The position numbers were made by a program, and so were the translations under genes. The notes beneath the pieces were generated by a model. That model made no database searches. It was not told the origin of the DNA and saw only the letters and a list, made by a program, of their open reading frames with translations. This document shows, piece after piece, positions 48,301 through 54,930 of a DNA stretch of 64,000 bases (its first letter is position 1; the number at the start of each line of letters is the position of its first letter). Origin of the DNA: a bacterium M00.F.Ca.ET.205.01.1.1 (GTDB lineage: Bacteria; Pseudomonadota; Alphaproteobacteria; Rhizobiales; Rhizobiaceae). The stretch covers positions 265,484-329,483 of the forward strand of contig SRUQ01000008.1 in the NCBI GenBank assembly GCA_004791255.1, written 5' to 3'.

Positions 48301-49178
48301 GTCTCAAGATCGAGCACACACGACCCCGAATTGCCGCCGAGCGTGGAACTGTCATGGAGGGCGGCGTCAACGACACGGTTGTAGTAGGTGTCGACGGCTG
48401 CGATCTCCCGTATCTTTCCGGGTTGAAGGCGCTTGATGCCGTAGACCCCCGCGAACACATCGTTCTGGATGTCGGCGGAGTTGCGAATGTCGAAGGTCGG
48501 ATAGCCGATCACGGCGACTTCCTTGCCCGTCATTGCGCCGGGATCGAGGGTTGCGAGACGCAGTTGCTGGCGGATCGCGGGTAGACCTTCGACCTCAAGG
48601 AGGGCCATGTCCCAATGGGGGTGGATCATAACAACCCGTGACACCTGCAGATAGGCCGTTGCTGGGAGGCCGCGCTCCTTGAGGAAATCGATGCCGGCTT
48701 CGAGCCCCTGAATGAAATTCAGGCCCGACGTCCCGAGGCCTTCCGCGAATGCCTCCGCGACATGGCGGTTGGTCATCAGCAGTCGGGGTCCGACCACGAA
48801 GCCGGTGCCGCCATAAGGCAGCGTGGGGTGATTTGGCAGCTCGATCCGGCCGATGCCGGGAAACTTCGCCTTCAGCCGGTCGCGGAGTTCCGGCCTGTTG
48901 AGATGCAGCCAGTCGGGGTGTCGCGTGCTGAAGTCGCCGCCCACGATGTCAATGGCGGGTCGCTTCGCCGGTAAGATGATCGCTTCAAGATGGTAGCGTT
49001 CACTGGGATCGAGCGTTTCGCCACGGTCCAGCTTCTGAAGTGTGGTGCGGGTCAGAGTTTCAGCCGCGCCCGCGCTTTCCGACCCAGAAGCACCGGGCAT
49101 CATTTCTTCGATTGTGTGGGACGCCGTCGTCTTCCTGAGGAATTCGCGCAGCTGATTTTGCGATGCAAAAGAAGTCAT
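45336..49178 (-). CDS. Trypsin-nuclease-subtilisin triple-domain protein (protease operon gene A)
   Basis: A 1280-residue protein with three catalytic modules in one frame. (1) Trypsin-like, about 115-330: His139 (MTNRHVAEAF), Asp190 (HPHWDMALLE), Ser284 (LGGNSGSCV). (2) DNA/RNA non-specific endonuclease (NUC1), about 430-700: DKGHIVRRED at 551-560 with general-base His554, and TNCSPQTARFN at 581-591 with the metal-binding Asn591. (3) Subtilisin S8, about 880-1190: Asp918 (PDTG), His960 (GHGTSTGS), Asn1049 (AAAGN), Ser1115 (GTSYAVAHLAG). Region 765-830 looks like a subtilisin propeptide. No signal peptide, so cytoplasmic action is expected. It is the first gene of the A-B-C-D operon; the ribosome site is weak. 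Confidence 0.93.
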   Translation of the reverse strand: MTSFASQNQLREFLRKTTASHTIEEMMPGASGSESAGAAETLTRTTLQKLDRGETLDPSERYHLEAIILPAKRPAIDIVGGDFSTRHPDWLHLNRPELRDRLKAKFPGIGRIELPNHPTLPYGGTGFVVGPRLLMTNRHVAEAFAEGLGTSGLNFIQGLEAGIDFLKERGLPATAYLQVSRVVMIHPHWDMALLEVEGLPAIRQQLRLATLDPGAMTGKEVAVIGYPTFDIRNSADIQNDVFAGVYGIKRLQPGKIREIAAVDTYYNRVVDAALHDSSTLGGNSGSCVLDLETGDVLGLHFGGRYAVANYCVPAGALAADGRVIDTGVTFAGPVTRRATAWDDAWRQVSAGSAWPEPVDISTRPIVADASPSSGSGGNAMAANGGEMRITIPLEITVRLGQAQLGAASVTTQRSDAAATAIVERAVEPVHETDYSTRKGYDPRFLGVSVPMPKPRRPDELVRMADGSHEISYHHFSVVMHKARRLALFAAANVSADPARKRPGNRPQAGYGRKGLGGMGKDDSEKWFGDGRILDNEQLPDKFYNKDRKAFDKGHIVRREDVAWGDTYAEMQNANGDTFHVTNCSPQTARFNRPDEEADNWGALENLVLKSARTENLAVFGGPVLAGDDPIFRGVDTEGEIAIKIPRKFWKLIVASTEGRLQSYGFTLEQDLSSIDTELVVPDKWVKYMRPIAEIEELAGVDFARKIRDTDQFTTAEGAGIMASAGVAARPAASEGPAAAPPPAGADIADIVAFWDDVQKSQKPSADDIRLVVTLSTPMTDSTIRAEVSRALNLDVEVGPLFAADPQLDRFRLITIPGVVATDRSDLFDVARHLNHLLGSDTVEPDLSANYFAVGSAPPEDGTAESANFAFWCWVDEKGDAPLDPDWALNKTNVRQAWAFSQALGRPRAGKGILVFQPDTGVVPTHAEMPTKVDKDKRSANFIEPGKPPVDPMKGSGNVGHGTSTGSVIASPEAGAMSGSAPEATLIPIRAITSVVVIDQSRVAQAINHARLQGAHVITMSLGGLFGSALQAAVRKAVDANIIVLAAAGNCVGTVVWPARYDEVVAVGGINEKMLPWKGSSHGQVVDISGPAELVLRADARDPTNAGKVGGGEGTSYAVAHLAGVAACWLAHHGRDQLVQNLKPGTKLQSVFKATVQRSAHVPPGFDTDEYGAGIVNAEALLRRAPDFAGAPEAAGARSTADQVRDLLSETGAFGQLEAVAPLLSDKQGLLELACMGLDRARVARSREGSLEAMPPARISRGLRTQLGPSVKRTTGTGGRL

Positions 49179-49304
49179 GATCGAATCGATGCCTCTTGCG
49201 TCAATTTCTAGTGCAGAAACTATCTGGTTTCAGAATATGGATGGCTACCTTTGTGCCAACGGTTGGGGTCTGCACTGGCGGAACCCGCTCCCCTGTCGCT
49301 GATC

Positions 49305-50147
49305 TCAAGCCCCAGGCAATGGCGCGACAACGGTTCGCGTTGCCGCGATCGCCAGCGCGCTTTCAGTGGCCGCGCCGCTCGCATGGAATGGCTTTACAAT
49401 TCTGATCGGTGTCCCATTGACCTCAGTCAACAGGCCGCTCCATACCATCTGATAAAGGCGCTTGAGATCGAATGTGTCCTGGGAGGTTAGCTTACTGTCG
49501 TTGCCGTAATTCATTATGCTGAATTTTTTGTGCTCCCCGAATATCTCGGCAGGCCAGTCGGTTTCGCTGACCAATGCAAAAAAATGTCTCAAGCCGAATA
49601 TGTGGCCGATCTCATGGATAAGCGTTTCGACCTGTTCTTCCGAAGGCTGTTCGAACATACGCGGATAAAGCGTTAGCTTGTGACGCCCTGCGTCTGGGAA
49701 AAATGCACTGGCCAGCACGCACCCATTGTCATCGCAATCATCCGTCGATCTCATGACGACTTCAAAGTCCCAGGAATCATCGCGCTTGGCAAATTTGACG
49801 GGAGCCGAGTCGCCCCACTTTAAGATGGCTTGGCCGAGCAGTTGTTCTACAGCCGCTTTCGCCGCGGCCTGATTTTCAAACACTGCGAAGGAATTGTCAC
49901 GGAAACGCCAGCGCAGTGTGGTGCCCTTGGCCCACAGGGGAATAAAGCCCTCGGACGCATCGACCACAATTTCTAGCGGCGTGCGTCCGTGTGGCGTTGT
50001 GTGCCCCCTCTTTTCTGTGTCGCAGCGCACACCCTCTCTAATGATGTGGACGTCTTTGACTCCCGCCTTTTTCGCTCTCGTCAGTTTGAATGGATTGGCG
50101 TTACCTGCTTGTTTGGAAGCCATAGTCTTCGAGTGTGAATGTGCCAT
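49305..50147 (-). CDS. Matrixin-like zinc metalloprotease
   Basis: A 280-residue protein from ATG 50147 with AGGAGAG upstream. The zinc motif HEIGHIFGLRH at 178-188 gives His178, Glu179, His182 and His188 in the HExxHxxGxxH form of metzincins, with Gly185; SIMNYG supplies the Met-turn at 212. No signal peptide is seen; the N-terminus is Lys/His-rich. The upstream 60-175 region is beta-rich and fits a matrixin catalytic fold. It is transcribed in the same direction as the protease operon, 126 bases upstream of gene A, and may belong to it. Confidence 0.9.
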   Translation of the reverse strand: MAHSHSKTMASKQAGNANPFKLTRAKKAGVKDVHIIREGVRCDTEKRGHTTPHGRTPLEIVVDASEGFIPLWAKGTTLRWRFRDNSFAVFENQAAAKAAVEQLLGQAILKWGDSAPVKFAKRDDSWDFEVVMRSTDDCDDNGCVLASAFFPDAGRHKLTLYPRMFEQPSEEQVETLIHEIGHIFGLRHFFALVSETDWPAEIFGEHKKFSIMNYGNDSKLTSQDTFDLKRLYQMVWSGLLTEVNGTPIRIVKPFHASGAATESALAIAATRTVVAPLPGA

Positions 50148-50406
50148 CGATCTCTCCTGTATATTCGATGCATGAGCATTGTTGTGCCGGCGTCGTTTTT
50201 AAGCACATGCATAGAACGCCAGCAGGAAATTACAGCATATTCATATTTATGCATAAGCGCAACAATATATTACGATTAAAGTATTTGTTATTAACCACAA
50301 AAACAGGCCTTTGGCAGTTCGACCAACCCGATCTGTTCTATCATAGATAACTTCTGTTTGTTGCGGTGACGAGAAACTCCCACCGCTGTAGTTGACCTTT
50401 ATTTGC
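50148..50406 (-). promoter_or_regulatory. AT-rich 259-base spacer upstream of the metalloprotease gene
   Basis: Base composition drops sharply (for instance runs such as ATATTACGATTAAAG and TTGTTATTAACC). It lies between the Hedgehog-domain gene and the metalloprotease gene, both on the minus strand, and is the best place for a promoter driving the metalloprotease and perhaps the protease operon. AT-richness would also suit binding of the island's MucR-like protein. No exact promoter boxes are claimed. Confidence 0.45.
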
Positions 50407-51354
50407 CTATCCAGATTTCACAGAGACGTGTATGTGGGATGAGTCCTCAAAGAAAACCCAGTCGCAACCCGCATCCACCGCCAGGCGAGCTAGCCTGCCG
50501 AGCTTTGCACCGTCGACCGGATTGGTCGTGAGGTCGGCAGCCCTGCCATCGTAATGGAGCGAAGCGTCGGCATGCTCATTGTCTTCATCCCAGGCCTCGG
50601 TAACCCGCAGCTTGGCGCCGGGCCATTCCGACGCAACCACATTGGCAAGGGAATCGAGTTTGCTCTTGAGACGGGGCGTCATCACGCGATCGGCGCCGGT
50701 GTTTTCCTCGTCCTTGAATACGATCTTGGCGTTTGTATTCGTGACAAGACCGGCGAATTCGGGATCGGTGCGTGCGATTTTTTTAGTGATCGGACCGCAG
50801 GTCACCACTTCGGAAGCGTTGGGGACCTTTTGACCCTGCGAAAGGTCGCCAGTGGCAAATGTCGCAGGACCGCCGCCTACCCGTCTATCGGATGAAGGCC
50901 TGATGCCGAAATATGCATATGCCGCTGATACTGCCAGGCCAAGCCAGGTGGAGCCTATATCGGAAAGGGTCGAACTGGCCTTTGGGTAGAGCATGACGCC
51001 GACAACGAGTGCGGCCAAGCCAGTTGCGATCCATGCCAGAAGGTAGAGCACAACCACGGTATTGGTTGCGTAGACGGCGGTTTTCGATTCCGGCGCGAAG
51101 GAACCAACAGTGGGCGCATTTCCTGGTTCGGTAACAGTCAGGTGGGCTATGACCAGTGCAGAGACCAAGCCGCCTACGGTGGTGACGACATATTTGAAGC
51201 CGTCTCCAAATAACGGAGATACCGGCTCACATACCGGCATGGACCGACAATTTTCCACGACCAACGAAATCATATAAAACGTCGAAAACGAAAACAGGCA
51301 TAGAAGAATTACTGCGATAACACTGCCGAAGAATGCAGTCATCGGAGAGTTCAT
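50407..51354 (-). CDS. Four-helix membrane protein with C-terminal Hedgehog signal-like domain
   Basis: A 315-residue protein. Hydrophobic segments lie at about 8-32, 54-74, 94-122 and 131-149. After a linker, about 195-315 reads as a Hedgehog N-terminal signalling domain: IVFKDEENTGADRVMTPR, WPGAKLRVTEAWDEDN, SLHYDGRAADLTT, AVDAGCDWVFFEDSSHIHVS. Putative zinc ligands are His267, Asp274 and His309 with Glu303; putative calcium ligands are Glu216, Glu217, Asp222, Glu253, Asp256 and Asp258. All keep the spacing I remember from Sonic hedgehog (His141, Asp148, His183, Glu177 and others). Related folds are D,D-carboxypeptidases (M15), so peptidoglycan cleavage is plausible. ATG 51354 has GGAG upstream. 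Confidence 0.93.
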   Translation of the reverse strand: MNSPMTAFFGSVIAVILLCLFSFSTFYMISLVVENCRSMPVCEPVSPLFGDGFKYVVTTVGGLVSALVIAHLTVTEPGNAPTVGSFAPESKTAVYATNTVVVLYLLAWIATGLAALVVGVMLYPKASSTLSDIGSTWLGLAVSAAYAYFGIRPSSDRRVGGGPATFATGDLSQGQKVPNASEVVTCGPITKKIARTDPEFAGLVTNTNAKIVFKDEENTGADRVMTPRLKSKLDSLANVVASEWPGAKLRVTEAWDEDNEHADASLHYDGRAADLTTNPVDGAKLGRLARLAVDAGCDWVFFEDSSHIHVSVKSG

Positions 51355-51445
51355 ACCCTTAGCTCCAGGTTGCATCGTAAGTGTATCTGCGATTGGCGGT
51401 GAGACGCTGACGGCGCACCCGCCCGACGCCGCTTTTCATTTGCTG

Positions 51446-52465
51446 TCAGTTCACGGTACTCGGCGGCTGGGCCTCGCAGCCGCCTCTTCGCCACCAGCAG
51501 CGCAGACGTTGATCGCCGTGATCCGAGTTCGTAATTTCTCGCTGCCGTTTAGAGGGGACGTCAATGCTGGAGAAGCCGCGCTGATCTGAAGGGGGATCCT
51601 CCTCCTCGACTTCCGCACAACGGTCTCCGTCGTCACTAATAATCTGGAGAGCGCGTCCGTCCTGGAGCACCATGGCAACTTCCGGATCAAGACCGGAGAG
51701 ATTCGGTTGTGTCTCCCAAGCCACCGCCTTGTGCTCGGGCTCGCCATCCCACCAGTAGAGCGCGTAATCGACGGCTGCCGCGTCACTCGCCTTGCCAGCA
51801 ACGATCAAATAGCGATCCCCAACCCGTTCCAGGCTGCGAATGCCGCGCCCATCCAGGTCGAGCATCGCCGTATTGCCGAATTCGGCCTGATTGCCTTTCG
51901 CGGCGAGCACCAGGTCGGCGTTCTTCAGCTTCACAACCGCTGCCTTGTCGTCGACGAGATTACGAAACCCGAACAACAAGCCTCCATCGGGTGTGGCGGC
52001 GAGACCCTCGACGTTGATGCTGCCATCGGACGACCCTGAAAGCTTCACCAGCTGCGACTTCAGATCCTCGCGCACGACTCCCGTTGGTTCGAGCGTCGTG
52101 CTGTCGTTGCCCTGCACAATCCGGGTCGCGAAGATCACCTTTCTCTTTTTGTCCCTACCGCCCGAGCTATTGGACTGGGAGGCAGTCCAATAGACGATGT
52201 CGCCTCTGGCAGTGGCGCCCTCGAGATCAGACTTCTCGTAACCGGTGAATGTCGTGAGATCCACGGAAGCAGAGATGGCGGGCGATCCGCGCTCATAAAT
52301 CCGGATCACATTCGACTCGTCGGTTGCGACGGCGAAGGTTGATGCGCCGATAAATGCTCCACCGGAGGGCTCGCAAATCCCACTGTATCGCTGCAGGTCG
52401 GCTGTCGATCCGACCGCTACAGCTCCGCAAAAGAAGACGATAGCGATGCCGACGCTCTTGTTCAT
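51446..52465 (-). CDS. Secreted DUF3616-like protein
   Basis: A 339-residue exported protein: signal peptide MNKSVGIAIVFFCGAVAVGSTA, AGGAGG before ATG 52465. The mature domain matches the DUF3616 pattern: SGICEPSGGAF, DESNVIRIYERG, KSDLEGATARGDIVYW, then INVEGLAATPDGGLLFGFRN, and IRSLERVGDRYLIVAG and ALQIISDDGD, as in beta-propeller-like proteins of unknown role. The last 50 residues are Arg/Trp-rich and unlike the family, which may reflect an altered 3' end. It lies 37 bases after the murein hydrolase gene and 91 bases before the Hedgehog-domain gene, so the three are likely co-transcribed. Confidence 0.82.
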   Translation of the reverse strand: MNKSVGIAIVFFCGAVAVGSTADLQRYSGICEPSGGAFIGASTFAVATDESNVIRIYERGSPAISASVDLTTFTGYEKSDLEGATARGDIVYWTASQSNSSGGRDKKRKVIFATRIVQGNDSTTLEPTGVVREDLKSQLVKLSGSSDGSINVEGLAATPDGGLLFGFRNLVDDKAAVVKLKNADLVLAAKGNQAEFGNTAMLDLDGRGIRSLERVGDRYLIVAGKASDAAAVDYALYWWDGEPEHKAVAWETQPNLSGLDPEVAMVLQDGRALQIISDDGDRCAEVEEEDPPSDQRGFSSIDVPSKRQREITNSDHGDQRLRCWWRRGGCEAQPPSTVN

Positions 52466-52501
52466 AGCTGCCTCCTTGCTGCCGCCTGTCGAATCCGCGG
52501 G

Positions 52502-54574
52502 CTAGACGATCCCGATTTCGATCAGGTACGCGCAGGCGTCGCCGTACCATTTGGCTGCTCGGTCAAGATGATCGCCGTAGGCGCGCAGACCCCATGGGCT
52601 GTGTGCGCTGCTATAGAGTCCGCCGGCGTTGAACGCGGCCGCGACCAAAATCGGATCGAAGCCGCTGTTGTTGAGCCGGATCCGGATTTCCGCCGCGCCA
52701 AGATCAAGATTGGTGGTGAAGTCATACAGCGGATGATCGGCGGGTTTGGGGTTGGGTTTAGCCGGATACACCGGGGCGACCGCGAGAGGATCATAGTTGA
52801 GGCCGAACACCGTGCCTTTCGAGCGGATGACCCAGCGTGCAGTCGTGCCGAGCGATTGAACGGGGCCTGCCGAATAGTCCCCGAGCGTCGGCGGATTGAC
52901 GTCATCGTTCTCGACGTGCGCCTCCCAGCGGAATGTCTTCGGGCCTGTGAACTTGTCTGCTTTGTAGATGTGCGTCTCGGTTGCCACCGTCATCAAGAGC
53001 AGCGCCGGCGGTATGCCGTGTTTGGCGCTCGCGGCAAGCAGCTCGGAGCCCATGTATTCCATGACCTTCCTCATCGTATCGAGGCTTTGCTCCCAACGCT
53101 GCTGCTTGACGGTGCCGCTCTCGCGGGTGGCGAGGCCGCGCTCGTCGTATCGCCATTCCCTTGTCCCGTTGCCGAACGAATGCCAATCCTTCTCATCCAT
53201 CGGCGGCACGGTCGCCGGCGCGAAGGCAATCGAGGGTGCGCTGACCGTCTGCATACGGTCCGATCTTGCAATCCTGAGAGGGGTTACGGCCTGATCGGCA
53301 TCGAGCCGCACGGCGGACGCAGCTAGGTCGAGAAGAAGCTGGCTTGGATTGCGCAACCGGTTCGGGCGAGGGTTGGCCTGCGGCCAGGAATAGTTTTTGG
53401 TCGTGCCGCTCGAGTAGGTTTCGAAATGCAGCATGTTCAATCGGCCGACAGTGCCGATCCGCTGACCGGCGCTCACCCGATCGCCGATGCTGAGACCAAG
53501 CGATGAGAGCGAATTGGGCGAGACTTCACCGTAGTTGACCACATATCCATCGTGCTGGACCAGGAGCGCGTAGGTGTCTTGATAGAAGTGATAGAAATTG
53601 ACGATCCTGCCGTCTTCCACGGCGACGACCGCGTCGCCTTCGGAACAATAAAGATCAATCGCGCAGTGATAGCGGGCGCCGCCGCTTCGATCGGCAAGGA
53701 AGCGGCGCGAGGCATTGGCACCAGAAGCGCCTCCGCCGACTAGACGCGTGTTGACTTCCAAGGCGCGCGGATGGCGCGTCACAACAGGCCAATAGGCTGT
53801 GCCCGCGGTGGACGCGGCGAACGCAATCGGGTCCCCGGTCGGGATCGGCAGGGCTTGCTCGGCATCTGTCCCGGCGTCGGCATGCGCTGCAAAGTGGTAA
53901 TCGATGGACGCCAGCGCGTCGTCGATAGCCTCTGGAGCTAGACTGCTCGCGACTTCCGCCTTTGCCGCCGTGATAAAGTTAACCTCGGTGGTTGTGCGCC
54001 TGCGCGAATCCCTGTTGTAGAACGCGACACGGTCGAGGAACGTCCGCCAACCATTTGGCCGCCCCCGCAGGACGCTGGGGCAGTTTTTGCCTGTCCAGTC
54101 ATGATGCTGGCGCAGGCCCTCGGGCACGGTGATACCGAGTTGCATGCCCAGAAACACACAAAGCCGCGCCGCCCGGTCGTAAGCGGTTGCCTCATCCATG
54201 CCGCGATGCATGCAGATCTCGATGCCAATGCTGGATGCATTGGCGGCAGCATGAGCGTGCCATCCCATCTCGTTTATCGGGAGATGCTGGTAGATGTCGT
54301 TGTCGTCCACCGTGAAGTGCCACGATACCCTGCGGGCGACTGCGTCACTGCCGCGAATGTATCGATTGTGTGCTTCGGCATCGGCGCCTGGACCGGGGTT
54401 GTCCGTGTTGTGAATGGTCAGTGTGATCGGCCGTATCCGTGTTCCTGGCCGCGTCGGGAAACCCGATGGCAAGAGGTCGACAATGATGCCGAGCGGATTG
54501 GCGGATGCCGCGGCGATTGTCCGGCGCGAGCCGGCATTCGATTTGACCTGTGTTTTCGGCGCTGGATTATCCAA
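52502..54574 (-). CDS. Three-domain murein hydrolase (amidase_2, M23, lysozyme-like)
   Basis: About 690 residues. TTG 54574 follows AAGGAGGA at the right distance; the ATG codons at 54619 and 54634 have no ribosome site. Residues about 45-175 form an N-acetylmuramoyl-L-alanine amidase (LTIHNTD with His55, HHDWTGKNCP with His157 and Cys165 as zinc ligands). Residues about 295-400 form an M23 endopeptidase (His303 and Asp307 in HCAIDLY, His383 in LHFETY). Residues about 500-690 resemble a lytic-transglycosylase/lysozyme fold (GIPPALLLMTVATETH, then AAAFNAGG). No signal peptide is visible. Three different peptidoglycan-cutting activities in one chain is rare outside phage endolysins. Confidence 0.88.
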   Translation of the reverse strand: MDNPAPKTQVKSNAGSRRTIAAASANPLGIIVDLLPSGFPTRPGTRIRPITLTIHNTDNPGPGADAEAHNRYIRGSDAVARRVSWHFTVDDNDIYQHLPINEMGWHAHAAANASSIGIEICMHRGMDEATAYDRAARLCVFLGMQLGITVPEGLRQHHDWTGKNCPSVLRGRPNGWRTFLDRVAFYNRDSRRRTTTEVNFITAAKAEVASSLAPEAIDDALASIDYHFAAHADAGTDAEQALPIPTGDPIAFAASTAGTAYWPVVTRHPRALEVNTRLVGGGASGANASRRFLADRSGGARYHCAIDLYCSEGDAVVAVEDGRIVNFYHFYQDTYALLVQHDGYVVNYGEVSPNSLSSLGLSIGDRVSAGQRIGTVGRLNMLHFETYSSGTTKNYSWPQANPRPNRLRNPSQLLLDLAASAVRLDADQAVTPLRIARSDRMQTVSAPSIAFAPATVPPMDEKDWHSFGNGTREWRYDERGLATRESGTVKQQRWEQSLDTMRKVMEYMGSELLAASAKHGIPPALLLMTVATETHIYKADKFTGPKTFRWEAHVENDDVNPPTLGDYSAGPVQSLGTTARWVIRSKGTVFGLNYDPLAVAPVYPAKPNPKPADHPLYDFTTNLDLGAAEIRIRLNNSGFDPILVAAAFNAGGLYSSAHSPWGLRAYGDHLDRAAKWYGDACAYLIEIGIV

Positions 54575-54930
54575 GGCATCCTCCTTCGACGGGGAACTCA
54601 ATCGTTTCAACGACTTCATCAAAGCGGTTTGCAAAATTGGTGTGGACGAGATGCTCGCAATCCTAGATCAGCGAAAAAATCGTGGGCGTGAAAACACCGT
54701 GAAATACTTCGATGTGAGCTTAAGGGGGAATGGAGTGGCTATTGCGCGCGTCTGCACCGGCTAGCCAGCAATTCTTGCCGAACGGACTTCGCTCTCTTCA
54801 GCCGCATGATTTTGCTTTCCCCGCGAGAATCAGCAAGGTCCCATGAATATTTGCTTCTTCTAATGGATAGCGGGACGCAGAAAATTGCGGTAAGTAAATA
54901 TAGGGCACGGAATACTTCTGCGGGGCGGAC
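54575..54930. promoter_or_regulatory. 356-base divergent spacer
   Basis: It lies between the minus-strand hydrolase genes and the plus-strand SARP-like regulator and so should hold promoters in both directions. Some short open frames exist but none is protein-like. No clear operator repeat was recognised. Confidence 0.4.
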
